Of a stretch of DNA of 64,000 bases, positions 44,463 through 58,100 are shown in pieces (the first letter of the stretch is position 1; the number at the start of each line of letters is the position of its first letter). This DNA is from Tolypeutes matacus (taxonomy: Eukaryota > Chordata > Mammalia > Cingulata > Chlamyphoridae): the NCBI GenBank assembly GCA_026826555.1, contig JAKSZT010054324.1:6113063-6177062 (forward strand), written 5' to 3'. The position numbers and the translations under genes were made by a program. The notes under the pieces were generated by a model. That model had not been told where the DNA came from. It was given only the letters and a program-made list of their open reading frames with translations, and did not search any database.

Positions 44463-46190
44463 AAGATTAATAGATAATTTTCCATAATTAATTGTCACAA
44501 TTATATAATTTGCATAAGAACACTTACATTATCTTCTATAAGCTATTTATTTACACATGCTCTTGTTTTGTGGAAATTCTATTTCTGGTATTTCTAAACA
44601 GTTTGTTCTGTTTCTCGGTCAATGTTTTTGTTTGCATTTTGCATGGGTTGTTTGGCAAGTGAAGGTACCATAGCATTTGTGAATGAAGTCCTCAGTAAAG
44701 AAACTGCAAACTAACACAGAATTAAGTGTCCTTCCCTTTTACTTGAAAATAAGCTCATTTTTAGCTGCAAATCTTGAAAAATGACATGTGTATACCTATT
44801 CCTAATGTAGAGTTTTCTTCTTCTCCTTAACAAGAGTTCAACCAAAAATATTGAAACATTTTTCTGAAAATAATGTAAATATTATTAAATAAAAAGGTAA
44901 ATAATACAAATACATTTTACAAGAGTTATATTCTAAATAATTAGAGAAGCAAGCAGAAATTATTCTTAAAGTGGAAAGAAATTAGAATATAACCTAGATA
45001 TTAGTTGTTTGTAGACCATAACCATCTAAGGTCATTAACAAATGTGTGCCTGATCAAATTGGGTGTCTTCCACTCCAGTAATAGAAATCAATCTCTTTCA
45101 TAAATTCAGTCAAAGAAACATGATTTCTCTGCAAGTCAAGGTATATCATTAGAAAATAAGATCTAATTTTATTTATATTTAATTTCCCAGATTAGGTGTT
45201 GATTAGTAGTGCCTTTAAGATTTTCTACCTATATATGTGGTACAGTACAAGCAACCCTTTCTAAAATATCAGACAAAAGACAAAAAAATATCAGAATTAG
45301 TCCTTAACGCACATCTTAGGGCTTTACCACCTCAAAAACAACTATAACTCCTACTTCCCAAAATTTTTCTTCATTTCTGGACTCTGGACTTCAGACCTAT
45401 TCTTAATTGTCTCTATGCCTCCTAGTGGCTTCTCTACCCAGTTACTGGGATTGTGGGCTAAATCGTTATTCCTCACCAGGATTCCTCTCTTCCCAGATTC
45501 AGGCTGAATATACTACTTGAGAGCATTGTCCTCTGCCTAAAGAAATGGTTTGCTATAAATTAAAAAAAAAAAGTTGGTGAGAGAGACTGTGATAGAGAAA
45601 GTAAAATGCTAACTCTGTTAATGTTTTGCAAATATATCCTAGTGGGAAATATTTAATATCTTGCTGAACCAAGTCCTGGAGTCAGTAGAAAACATTTTAC
45701 TGCAATGGAGAAAAAAATCTCTCTTAAGAGCATTCACCTCCTGCTCTAAGTTCACATTCACTAAGTATTTACCCAACACACATTTTATTCCTATGCCTAA
45801 TTTATACTCAGCACTAGAAACAGATTGGAACAACAGAAATGAAAAAAAATTCCATCCCCAAGGTGAATATAGTCAAAATATATATACATAAATCACACAC
45901 ACACACACAATAATGCCTTTTCACAGAAGTCACAAAATCAATTACCACAGCTAATAGAATTTACAGCCCTCTTGTCCATCTTTAGTTTTCCCACTCTTGA
46001 TAAAGGCATGAGTGCATGTTTTAATTTCTTTTAATTTCTACTAGAGAAAACAACAGTTTGAGTATAATGATAAATGTGAAATGACTGAAGTGCTTCAATG
46101 TTGGAAAGACAAAATGAGAAGAGGGAGATGTGGACATGGTGCCTTGTAGCGAAGCGTAGCTGTTCTGTTCAATTTTTCAAGAGAAGTAGG
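44463..46190. other. Unassigned sequence with an AC microsatellite
   Basis: An (AC)n tract lies at about 45,894-45,909. A weak MIR/L2-like block occurs near 45,760-45,880. The two opposed frames at 45,639-45,891 overlap and neither has a domain. Confidence 0.45.
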
Positions 46191-46191
46191 A

Positions 46192-46421
46192 TATCACTGT
46201 ATTTTTATTTATTTTTTTTAATTTTTTTTTTTTTAAAGATTTTATTTATTTATTCATTTATCCCCCCCTTGCTGCTTGTGCTCGCTGGGTCAGCTAACCA
46301 CGCCATGCGGGCGGGCTTGCCTTCTCCAGGAGGCCCCAGGAACCGAACCCAGGGCCTCACATATGGTAAACGGGAGCCCTACTGATTGAGCCACAGCCGC
46401 TTCCCTATCACTGTATTTTTA
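46192..46421 (-). mobile_element. DAS-III-like SINE with 16-bp TSD, antisense
   Basis: Perfect tatcactgtattttta duplications lie at 46,192-46,207 and 46,406-46,421. Between them is a full-length DAS-III-like copy on the minus strand. It has gggaagcggctgtggctc, B box ggttcggttcc-like (here the complement of ggaaccgaaccc), the GC-rich body and the aaataaataaaatctt tail. The 95-codon plus-strand frame across it is not a gene. Confidence 0.93.
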
Positions 46422-47690
46422 AAGTAAAAGCTACTGATTTTTAGATGGTAGTGGCCAATTAGTTTTTTTAAAGCACAGGTTGTGCCATTATTCTGCCAGA
46501 TCTACAAATGTTGATGTTCTGGTTTGACCTCCAGGAGGCTTCTTAGTTCAGAACAAGTCAATTTAGACAGCCAGCTAAAACTGTTTTCCTTCTAGTGTAT
46601 AACATTATGTGATGCATGGAGCCCCATTTCTCCCACCATGGCTGAAAAACTTTGCCAACCTTTCTTAGATTTATGTTAAGGAGAATATCTTTCCATATGG
46701 GGAATGGGGACAGATGGAATAATGGGGCCAGTTATATGGGAACTGTATTTTCTGTATGATTTTAAAAACTCATTAAGAAAAGCATGCCTATCAAAAGACA
46801 TGCTTGAGCTGGTTCTGTCCCAACTGAAATGGTGACATTTTCTTTAAGAACCAGAATACTTACAGCATCCATGCCCATCCATGTCTCCTTTAATCCAGTT
46901 TTTATACCTTCATAGCTATACCTTCATAGCTATTTTGTGGCATGTTTTGCTGTCCTTTTCATAAACACTAAAATTCTTTGTCCTTCCTGCACACAGTATT
47001 TTCTTAGCCATTTAAAGTAACTAAGATGACAACCTTTGATATGACATACTAGTACCTTCTGCTGTACCCAAATGCAGTGGGCATGAAAGGGGTTAAACAG
47101 CAAAACCCTTCTTCTATAGTTGGTGTACAATTGAAAGTACACAAAATTATAATGAGAAATGACCTTTTGAATAAAGTGAGAAACGCTTACCAGAAATACT
47201 CAGGCAAGAAAATGTCCCTTAACCACTTAAAGCCATGATACAAAGCAAAGGGTATTTTCAGAAGGCATTTACAAGAGGAGGGCATATGGCTTTTGGCACC
47301 TGCTGTGCGTGTGCACATTCAACAAAATCACACCTCTAACGTTGCCTGCTATGAACAAATTTCTGCAACAGTGATTAAGGACAGAAATAGCAGAATGGTG
47401 AGGAGAGGTTCATAGTTTACCCAAAACTATTATAAAGTGTTAGTCATATGTTTATTTGTGTTTATGTTAACTCTTCAGTAAACTACTTATAGTTTGCATT
47501 TTAAAGTATAGGTTTTATTTTTCCTCAACAAAGTTGATTGTTATACATTTCAAGTCATCTGTTAAGGTTAAGGTGTGGAAACAAGTGTCTTAGTTTGATT
47601 GAATTCCCACCACAAGGTTAAGTATATTCAATGTTAATGGTCACATTTCACATTAATGCATATTAATAAATGTGTATAGTTATGAGGTTT
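46422..47690. other. Unassigned sequence
   Basis: A 15-bp tandem repeat (ccttcatagctata) lies at about 46,907-46,935. No gene is seen; the minus frame 46,930-47,142 shows no domain. Confidence 0.45.
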
Positions 47691-47692
47691 AA

Positions 47693-47762
47693 ACAAATAT
47701 TTAAGTGCCAGCACTTAGCACAGGATCTGGTACATAATAAGTGCTCAATATATTATGCTAGA
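47693..47762 (+). repeat. MIR/L2-type 3' end
   Basis: agcacttagcacaggatctgg followed by acataataagtgctcaatat is the standard MIR/L2 terminal phrase. Confidence 0.65.
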
Positions 47763-49170
47763 TTTGAATTTAAATTGTGATGAATCATACCCTAAAATAT
47801 CTTCTCCCTTGAAGAGAGCTGATGAAGACGTTAGCCACCTTCTTCCTTTCTTTCCAAGTTGGCATTTCCTGTGGTCAAGGTTCAATAAAAGCCATTACTC
47901 TCAGAAAAGTGAGAATTGTATTTTATTATTCTTTACAGTGGGATAACATATGACTTTGGTGACTAAGTTTTAAAACAAGCTTTTTTTCCCCCACAAACTA
48001 TTGTATGAGCTGCCATAGTCTTATACTAAGAATAGTCAGGTCTTAATCTACCATATCCTTTCCTTAAATGGTCTGAATTTACATCAATAACTTGAAGTAA
48101 AGAGAATCTTGGAATAAAATGTTTTATTTAACCCTATTTACTCTGAAGGCCACATTGATGTGTGACCTCTCAGAGGTCAACTTAGAGAACTGCCTCATGG
48201 GTTATTGGTTTGTTCATCACAAAGAAGCATGTTCACCTTGAGAGACTGATATGCCTTTGGGATCTCTTTAAGTCATTCAATCCCAACATTTTAGGATCCC
48301 CTTAAGAAAATCACTGTAAGACATTTTCCTCCATTTTCCTCCATCGCCTTCTCAATGTATCCACACAGCTTTTCAATACCAGTGGGTTACAGAGTTCATT
48401 TCATCAAAAAAGTCAAGACTTGTATTGTTTTTGTTGCATATCTGTGTTACCAGTGGTTTACAAATGATGTTTCAGGTGAAAAAATGTTTATATCAAAATA
48501 CATTGCATGTACCCATGTTTTTTTTTCTTTTTTTCCCCATATTTGTGTAAATTTCCACCATTAAAATAAATTCCTTGATTACCATATTTTCATGTAAAGG
48601 AATCAATAATAGACTAAGGAAATAGATTAGAATCTTCCTGGACAGTGTAAACTCCATTCCCCATATCTTCTCAATAGAGTAGATTCATAGAATATATAAA
48701 AATTCATTTCAACCATTTTCCCTTCCCTCACTTTTTATAAGGTACTTATCACAGCCACAAGTTATTTTTCTTGGAGATAATATTAGTAGTCATTAAACAT
48801 TAAGCAATCAACTCAACAATTTTATGCAAGGAGAACTTTTAAAACAATCTCCACTTAGAACCTTTCTATTCCAAAGTGTAGAGCAGCCTAATTGTTTGAA
48901 CTTTGATCAGGATTTACTATGCAGACTTGAATTGAAAAACAGTTGATTTTGACTTGAAAAATTAAAATTTACTTAATCTCCTTTCCCCTTACCAAATAAG
49001 ACCCATAAAATGTTTAGAATGATGTAATATTATTAGAAAAATGTAAAACAGCTTTCCCATTAGTTGAGAATAATATATTCCTAAAGCAAACATACACTTT
49101 TCAGCTTAACTGTGAAAGAATTATCTGGTGGGGAGATGAAGATGACAGAAAAGCTTGACACTTCCTCGCT
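47763..49170. other. Unassigned sequence
   Basis: No gene or confident repeat. Plus frames 47,755-47,946 and 48,355-48,564 show no domain. Confidence 0.45.
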
Positions 49171-49174
49171 GAGC

Positions 49175-49412
49175 ACACTGGTCAAGAATTCAGGTTCTGA
49201 AAATAGGCATCCCTTGATTCAAATCCTGGCTCTTCCACATAATATCTGTTGGACCTTGGACCTATCACTTAGACATCTAATTATCAGTTTCATTGATACT
49301 AGTACATTAATCATAGAACCAACGAGGATTAAATGAGATTAATACATGCAATTCATTTATTGTAGTAGCTTACCAATAGTAAGAATTCAATAAATATTAG
49401 CTCTGGTGGTAG
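49175..49412 (+). repeat. MIR SINE, sense
   Basis: An almost whole MIR is readable: attcaggttctgaaaatagg, then ttgattcaaatcctggctc (the tRNA-like B box region), gaccttggacc-type core, ggattaaatgagattaatac and gaattcaataaatattagc. Confidence 0.85.
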
Positions 49413-50040
49413 TCACTCTGGCATTGTTTATTCTAATTTTCATTGCTGCCACTACCCAGGCTGGCAGGCTAAACCTTTAACAGATCAAATAAGTTTATAA
49501 ATTACTTTGCTTGGGTCCTCTTTAGGACAAGCATGGTAGAATGGAACCATTAAAAAGATCTGCTATTTACCAATGTTAACAACATAGACATCAATATACA
49601 CAACTTAAAGGAGCTTGTCACAAGAATTAAAGGTCTTTACTGATACTCATTTTATGTTTAAAACATACAAATTTTGTAATTTAATTGGTAAAAGTGAATA
49701 GGCTAATTTTAATATAAAATGTTGATAAAATTGCTATCTGGGAAAATTGATGCTCTAGGAAGTTAAACCAGATTTACTACATATTCTCATATTCTCAAAT
49801 ACCAGCAACTTAGTGCCCAAAGAGATACAAAAAGAGAACATCACATGCCATAATGTGAATAAATCCTCTATGACTTTAGTAGTCTATTTGATGTCTCCCA
49901 AAACATGTGCATTCTTGCCACACATCACTTAATGACTCATTGGGTAGGATAAGGTAAATGTGAAGTGAGCTAAGCAATAGTAATCAAGGTTAAACTATCT
50001 GAACATATTAATTTTAATATTTCTAACTATCTTCTCCTCT
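49413..50040. other. Unassigned sequence
   Basis: No gene or confident repeat. Confidence 0.45.
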
Positions 50041-50192
50041 ATTTGCTAATCTCTTAACCAGATTTTAAGATCCTGCAAGAAAAGAAGTCACATTTTAAAC
50101 CTTTGTGTATCTCCCTCAGTTATTCTACCACCTCCGAAGTTAAAACACAATTACTTTTACAATATAGATATTCAATAAATGTTGATTTATAG
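50041..50192 (+). repeat. L2-type LINE 3' end
   Basis: cttttgtgtatctccctcag-like sequence and atattcaataaatgttgatt give the L2 3' terminal layout. Confidence 0.55.
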
Positions 50193-50731
50193 TTCAGGAT
50201 CCTGTGGAACTTTTCAATGGGGATTCTCTTGGAGTTTTAGGTGGAAAAAGTCTTCATTGTGGGAAAAAGTTACATGTAGTATAGGATATGTATTATCTCT
50301 AGTACCCTGGAATCTGAAAGCTAGTAATGTTCCCAGGTATTGGGACAAACAGAAATGTATATGCATATTCCCAAATGTTATTTAAGGTATCAGCACCACT
50401 GCTGGTAGAGAAATAATAAAAGATTATTTGTTCACAAACCCAAAATTAATCAGCACCAAGTAAAAGGGGACAAAGAAAGGAGTAAAACAGAAGCTCAACA
50501 AGTGAATCAACACCAGAATGGTAAACGAGGAAAGGAACAACATAAGAAAAAGAAAAGTCCAAGATATGGAATATGAATATGCCAAGTCCCTCAAATACTA
50601 ATGAGCCACTTGAGTCATTGGGTTAAGGTTAAAGAAAAAAATCAGTTAGCATTGAATTATAGGAATCTCCCTATCTGTGATACATAGATTCTAACTTGAC
50701 TAGAATAATAAAACTATTAAAACCAAAATAA
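50193..50731. other. Unassigned sequence
   Basis: No gene or confident repeat. Confidence 0.4.
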
Positions 50732-51580
50732 GTCCTTGTAGCAGTTTGATATTGTTTATGAATTCCAAAAATAGATATTGGATTATGTTTTTAAACTAGT
50801 CTGTTCCTTTGGGCATATTAGATTATATTGGATTCAAAGGTTTCATTTTTCCTTGATTAAATAATGATTAAGACCTTGAGGGAAGCGGCTGTGGCTCAAT
50901 CAGTAGGGCTCCCGTTTACCATATGGGAGGCCCCGGGTTCCGTTCCCGGGGCCTCCTGGTGAAGGCAAGCCCGCCCGCACAGCGTGGTTAGCTGACCCAG
51001 CAAGCACAAGCAGCAAGGGCGGGGATAAATGAATAAATAAATAAAATCTTTAAAAAAAAAAAAGACTTTGATTGGCCCAGGTCAGTAGGACGTGGTAGTT
51101 GGGGACTCACAGAAAAACTACTCAGCAGAGAAGGGAGGTTGGAGTTTTATTGCTGGAGCCCTGGGAAGTAAATTCAAAGAGAAGCAGATACGTGAGGAAA
51201 GAAAGAAGGTTCCATTAGACACAGCAGAGGCCCCGGGAAGAGAGTTGAGTGCAGCCGTTCACCTGGTAGTTTACGCTGACCTTGTGGAGAGAACAGAACA
51301 GCTGAGCCTGGAGAGAAATGAGCCTCGGGATAGAGATGAGACTTATCCCAGCCTACAGCTGATATTGGAAGAGGCTGAGACTATGGAGCCTTAAGAGGAA
51401 GAGGGAAGCTGAACCCTTACAGATGTTGGTGGCCATTTCGCAGACTTTCATGAAGGAAGTAACTTATGCTTTATGACCTGGTAACTATAAGCTTCTTCCC
51501 CAAATAAATACCCTTTTATAAAAGCCAACAGATTTCTGGTATTTTGCATCAGAACTCCTTTGGCTGACTAATACAGTCTT
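50732..51580 (+). mobile_element. Solo LTR (xenarthran type) with 5-bp TSD and nested DAS SINE
   Basis: The LTR (50,737-51,575) begins tgtagcagtttgatattg and ends tttggctgactaataca. Flanks gtcct and gtctt form a 5-bp TSD with one mismatch. Excluding the nested SINE and its duplication it is about 650 bp. AATAAA lies at 51,503-51,508, followed by tataaaag. The 100-codon frame at 51,092-51,394 is inside the LTR and is not a gene. The same family occurs antisense at 59,198-59,850. Confidence 0.8.
50870..51071 (+). mobile_element. DAS-III-like SINE with TSD, inside the LTR
   Basis: The SINE (50,880-51,061) lies between aagaccttga (50,870-50,879) and aagactttga (51,062-51,071). It is nearly identical to the copy at 7,424-7,602. 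One of the differences is in the B box (ggttccgttcc here), which may weaken pol III transcription of this copy. Confidence 0.92.
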
Positions 51581-54270
51581 CAAGAAAAGAAATATATAAT
51601 AAAGTAAATAAAACATTTATTTCAGGCAAAATTATGTAACTGTCATCTTAAAATTATATAATGATATCCTTGCCCTTCTATTTCATTATTTTAGTAAAAA
51701 CTTTATTGAAGAGTAAGTATTTGTTATATATTGAATTTACTGGTGGGAATATAGGCTCCCAAGGTTTGAGGGATTTATAGCAAATTAGCAGAGATATGTA
51801 GGCATTCTGGTAGATAAGAGGGTAATTGTTTGCCAAAGTAAATTGAGAGGTAAATAAAGGTGAGGTCATTTCTACCTGGGGTATAGGGTGAATGGGGGAT
51901 AGAAAAGAAGTGGAGAGAAAATTATTTTTCCATCTTTAAAAAATGAACTCTCATTAATATTGATCATTAAAAGTTTCATAAACATAGTTTAATGTATCTT
52001 TAAGTATTTTTTATCAAAATATTGCACCATTTTCTCTGAATCAAGATATGATTCTAAAGTAAGAATCATAATGCTCAGTTAGTATTAGTTCCATTTATTG
52101 TTGAATTGTGAACCATTTTTAGGCAAATATAGCATCCCAAACTAGAGTATAAGAGCTGTAAAGGTAGGGTCAGATAAAACATTTGCACAAGTAGAAAGGA
52201 AATGATAATTTCAATAATAATTGGAGTAGAGCCAAAGTGAGGTTCCCTAGATAGTCAGGGAAGAGATATATGGATAAGGCTGCTTATACGAGGTGGAAGG
52301 TGCTTGAAAAGAGTCTAAGAAAAACTCAAACTATTTATTTTTATTACAGCCTTGCAGAATGGTTGTTCCAGCTAAAGTAGTAACACAAACTCTGCAATGC
52401 TTTCTAGACTTGCTCACCTCTATTTATTTTAATCCTCTGCTGTGAAATAAAGGTTAAGGGTAAAGAAGGTCATTTGGAGCCACAGAAATTTAAAAAGGAA
52501 ATCAAACTGAAATGATCGGAGGGTATGCAAGGTAAGAACAGAGCAGAGAGTTAAAAAATACAGCAAAGAAAACCTCTAAATGCTGAATCAAACATAACTT
52601 GGTTTCCCAAATTGTTCACTTTCCATCTAGGGATGTATCTAGGCACTCTCTAAAGTTTCCCTTGCTTCTTTTTTTCATACCTCTACTAGCTTTTAGATGT
52701 ACCTTTTCCTAGGAAACAGACTTTTGTGGTTAGAAATTGTAGTCACTCTCCTCAAGCCTAAGTTAAAAGGATTTTCCTCCTAATGGGCCTAGCTGGATCC
52801 AGTTGAACCACAAGAATGCGTTTCAGCTCTCTATAGTCTAACTGTTCAATAAATAGAGAAACAGGAATGTGTTTTAGTGGTTCATTATGTAGCATCCATA
52901 ATATATTCAAGAGGAGAAATGCATTTTCTATTAATATACTAGCCTGTTGAATTAACCATACCAGGACAGTTATTGCAAATCAGTGTTTGTTTACACAGAT
53001 GCATTCAAATGTCCCAAACACTCTTTATTATATGAAAATGTGTGCTTGTATCTGCATTTTGGTATGAATAATAAACATCAATAAAAAAGCTAAAAAAGAA
53101 AAAGTTGGAAAAAAACAAGCAGTTTTCTGTTATATTAAAGTGATGGTATAATGAGAAAGCTTATCATCATCTATATTCATTGTTCTAAACCTACTTTGAA
53201 ATTTTTCAACAGCTTTTGACATAGTCAGTATATTGCATAAACTAGATGTAGTTAGTATCAGGGTTTACAGAGAGGGGATTCAGATGGCATAAAACTTCAG
53301 TGATCCTAATTTTAATTCACTTCTTGCTTAAATGATATCTCTCATAACTTGATTCTTCAATAAAAATAAATGAAACAGCAATGAATAACAACAGCAGTAG
53401 CTACAACAACAAAACTCTGAAACTGATAGTTCTGAGGATCCTGTGTTGCTGAAACTTTCTCCAAACATAAGACTTCAACACTGATATTTAAGACTAAAAC
53501 TAACATTTGGCATGTCTTCTAACGACTCCACTTTTCCCTATAAGATGACACGTGATTATACCTTCTCTCCTCACAGCAGGGAGGTCTACTGTGGAGGGAC
53601 GACCATGATTCCTCTCAAGAGGTTTGTTAGTGAGAAAATGGTGTTACTGCACAAGACTGCTAGGCTTAGATATTTGCTTAAGAAAAGTAACTGAAATTCA
53701 AACATGAAACTATAATTAAGAGAAAAATATTAAAAGATAATAATGATTCAAAATTTTCATCTATAAGCGTTGACTTGCAATAAAAAGAAAGCAGTTAAAT
53801 AAGCTTAAGGTCATAATTAGATAACATGTTTTCCTATGTACACAAATTCAAAGTTTTATATCTCTAAAGTGAAGGGATATCACCAGGTAAGTAGTACAAA
53901 CAATTCTTTTCACTAAAGTATAGTTTTAGTAATGGTTTCATTTTTGTTAAAAATGGCTTTTTTTTTGTATTTGCAGGTTCTCATGGAAATAAGCCCTTTA
54001 GAACTATCCTATAAAAATAACATTTATATAAACACAAAAGATATTTTATGGTTTATAATATCATGGTTTAAATCATTGATTATCTACCAAGTGTATTGCA
54101 TTTAGGCAATCCAAAAGATATTAAGATAGTAATGAAAAACCAATAAAATTATGAGGACTATTTCAACAATAACATAGAAATACTGAGCTAATTAAGAAGA
54201 ATAGTGCACTGTCCATTACACTGAACTTTCAGGGTATATTTGTTAGCTATTTTGTAGCACACTCTCAGTA
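51576..54270. other. Unassigned sequence
   Basis: Ordinary-complexity AT-rich DNA without a confident repeat, RNA gene or exon. Frames at 51,678-51,869 (minus) and 53,512-53,694 (plus) show no domain. Confidence 0.45.
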
Positions 54271-54279
54271 GATTAACGT

Positions 54280-55105
54280 ACTTTAATTCACAAATACTTT
54301 TAAGGTATTTAATAAGTGCTAGGAACTCTGCTAGGCATAAGAAATACAAATAGATAAATATATGGCAGAAAATGCTTACCCCCTCTAAATAATTATTATA
54401 TGCTTTTGAAATTCTAAGAATGAGTATCATGATGTATTTGCTGTAGAAGATAGTGTCTGTGCCCTGAGCCATATCCACTAGGATTGCCTGTGATTTCAGC
54501 ACAGCAGACAGATCTACACAAGCTAAAGCTTTCCCTGAGGCTGCCCTATGCTTTTCTGCCCCAAGCCTTTCTTCATAGCCACCAGAATCTGTTTGTGCCA
54601 GAAGTTCTAGGGAACTAAATCCCTGGGGCATGTGTTAACCAATGGGGAAGGGAAGAGGCACAACTTAGTCTTAGTCTTCAGTTCTTCTTAGAGAAGCTAA
54701 GGCATTCAGTGAATCAAATTTGTTTGGAAAAGGATGAATAGAGTGCCTATCAGGTGCTAAGCCCTGTGGATGCCAACATATGCACCTATATTATTTATTA
54801 TGTGCAGAACATAATGCTATTCATTTTATTTACATTGTCCCTAACACAGCAATTCGGTAAGATAGATTTTAAAAATGAGGAATATGATGTTCAGCAAGGT
54901 TAACCAACTTCCCTACACTCACAAAACTAATCAATAAAAATTTCTGGAATTAAAAACCCAATTTTTCTAACATTAATGTTCTTAGTTATATTAATAAACC
55001 TTGATAACTCACTTGTAAAAGATTAATAAGTTAATTAATGGACATTATCCTCAAGGAGCTTATAGTCTAATAATAGAGATCAGCAAGTAGCACATAAGTA
55101 CAATT
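54280..55105 (-). repeat. MIR/L2-type fragments, antisense
   Basis: Three blocks are readable. taataagtgctaggaactctgctaggc lies near 54,310, and a second similar phrase (gagtgcctatcaggtgctaagcc) near 54,740. The third, atgttcagcaaggttaacc and ccctacactcacaaaac near 54,890, is antisense MIR core. A related ctcaaggagcttatagtc block lies near 55,050. The 147-codon minus frame 54,188-54,631 crosses the first block and is not supported as a gene. Unrelated sequence lies between the blocks. Confidence 0.5.
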
Positions 55106-58100
55106 CATATAAAGACAAGAAAGACTGGTTGTCAATATTTTCTTTGGTACTTTTATATGTACTATTTTATTAGAGCCTTTGGTCATTTTACCTGGCTTCA
55201 GGATATCAAAATATCATCTTTTCTTGTTCGCTGCTTGCTATTCCTTCTGCTGGCCTCTGGCCTTGCAAAATATGCCTGACTATTCCTGCCCTGAGGTTGT
55301 AGAAACTTATAAAAGCTATTAACTTTCACAATTTAACCAGGCAATTACTCTCATGCTTTATGCCCTTGAGCTCATCCTCTAGACCTCAGCTTCAGAATTT
55401 CTCCTCAAGTTTGATACTTGCCTTGACCCTTTAATCGTGTGTATGCCCTGGCTCTCACTCCTGATGTCTAGGCCTCAGTATACTGCTTGATTTTTGGCAT
55501 CTTATTTACTAATGATGCAAATGACAGAATGACACAAACAGGCACATACACTGCTGATTGTTTTTGCTTCTTACAAGGCCTAGTGATACCCCACTATTAT
55601 CATTTTTTTTATACAGCTAAGACTTCTGAATACATATACCGACAAATAATGAATTTATATCACTATTTTCTACATAGAATATATCTTCCAAAAAAGAGAA
55701 GCATCTATTGCACGAGTGGGGTTTTTAGTGATATTAGCATTTTCACTATACATTCTCTTTCATGTATTCCCAATAAAATAGAACATATTCATCAGTAGGA
55801 TAGATAAAACCCTTTCTTGGATCTTGTCTAATAGTTGTGTAAGGGAGACATAATACTGTATCCCAAAGTCAAATAAACCTTGAAGATAGTATTCCATACA
55901 GCAAAATATTCCATCATTATCAATGTGATTTTAAGTTTGTGAATTCATCTTTAATTTATTCATTTATCATCCATTTTTTATGCTCGCATAATGATCCCCT
56001 CAAATTTCCATTAGTTCTCTTATTTTCCTTTTCCCTCTTTCTCCTCCCCTCCCTTCCTCATGCCTTTTTTCCCTCTCAAGTTATGCAGTGTGTTTGCAGT
56101 TTATTACATATAAAGCAGGTAGACTCTAGTTGTGTTACAAAGTTGTTTTGACTGCTATTCTCAGTCATTTGTCATTTATTCTAGAACATTTTCTTTATAT
56201 CATAGGGATAAATAGCTGCTAAATAGTCTTTGTATTAAAATATCATCGTCTTACACACCCAAAGACAGCAGTTCTATTCTCCCTTAAATGTTTTGTGATG
56301 TTATAACTATTACTTGGGCTTCTGGAAGCACTCCCAATTAATTATTTTTCTTATTACGTAGAACAAAAATCTGCAGTTGAGATGGCAAAGGAATTAAACA
56401 TTAGTGTAAAATGTGAGTAGACAAAATAATTTGGAAGCAAATGAGATTAAAATCTATCCTGAAAAAGCCTACCTGAGATCTCAGAGTTGAGAGTTTCCTG
56501 AAATGATAATTGGACAATGGAAAAAACAAGTGAACTTCTGTCAACAAAACTTTAACACTGTGTAGACTGTACTAGAGATTAGACATTTCAGAAAGAAATC
56601 CCAGTGTTTATTTTCTTCTCTGGAAAACAGCATTCAAATGCATAGTCAGGGTATTAACCCACCTCCATTGACCTGATGGAAATAGAACTATTTGGCACCC
56701 TGAGGCTGTTATCATCATGATGCTGACCACTCAGAAAGTATGAAATATGGTTAATGGTCTTCTAAACGGGTCTTGATTAACCTCCAAACAAGGCATATTT
56801 GGTAAATGAATCAAAAATCTCTTCAGACTCTTAAAATACCAAGTTCTGCAATACTGTAACATCCCATTTAACAAGATAAACTTGTCATTATCTGAGAGTG
56901 CTTTTTATCTCTTTAATTGATGTATTTATTTAGCAGCTCTTGATGAGTATATTTAGGAGAAAATTATTGCATAGATTAGAAGGGCTAATCCCAAAACCAC
57001 CTCATTCCAGCAAGTCACAGCTACTCTTTTCTGCAAAGCTGTGTAACAGTTCACTGACTCAAATCATTTAGTTATCATTAATAGAGGGGGTTTCTGTGAC
57101 ATATATCTAAAAAATCAAGCCAACAATCTTTTTAGAGTCACACTTTTCTCTAGAGTAATTCAATGAATTGTTACAGTATGACAACTGTGTGATTACTTGT
57201 AGAGAAAAGAAAAGAATCAGCCATTGTGAAGCACAAAAATTACAGACTTCATTTCAAAAAGATTGACACCTCTGAAAATACTTCATTTACAGAAACTTTG
57301 ATACCAAAGTATACAAACTCAATAAATAAGGGGTTGGGGAACAAATAAATAAGGTTGATTAAGTTTAAATGAAAAATCTGAATCAATAGTGAACAAAGTT
57401 TAACCAACCCTTCAGCAAAATGGAGAAAGATAAGAGAAATTTGGATATAAATATAAAACAATTTTATATCATAATCAGGTATAAGAATATATATATGAGA
57501 ATCCCATCTATAGAACATCAGAAGGGAGGGCTATCTTGAGTGACTTTAACTGTAACCCATGCGGCATCCACAGTTGAAATTTTCAAACTTCTCAAAACTT
57601 CTCTGTCAACTGAAATAAGTAGTGTTCATTTGATTTGACTGATCTCTTCCCAGAGTGTTCAACAATAGCCATGAAATTCACTATGGATTTTTCAATTGAA
57701 TATTTTAAGTCATCTTGTTCATATTATTTCAGACTTGTCCTGCTTTTAAATTGTCCCAGGTAAGAAATTTTTGCGTTACCAAAGCCAAGATATCTTGTTG
57801 ATTTATGTGCTGAGAGGTGTTTGTCACCATTTCCTGAAATCATGCAATGTGCAAAAATTGTCTGTAAAGGAAGGTCATAGAAACCTTCAAGGATTAGAGT
57901 TTCTTTTTGTGACTATGAAATAAGAAGTGCCTTTCCTCCCCACTCCCCCACTTTATTTAGCCATGCAAAGGCTATCTCTCCCGGATGACCTGACACAGAC
58001 CCAACCAACACCATCCATAATGAAAATCAATGGCACCAAGTCACTAAACAATTACTCCATCTTTTTAAAAATGCACAAGTCTTAAAAAACAAGGATTTAG

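Noticed and set aside
51092..51394. 100-codon plus frame with ordinary composition
   Set aside because: It lies wholly within the solo LTR, whose family member at 59.2 kb does not keep the frame in any evident way.
54188..54631. 147-codon minus-strand frame
   Set aside because: It crosses a MIR/L2-type fragment and has no domain or splice support.
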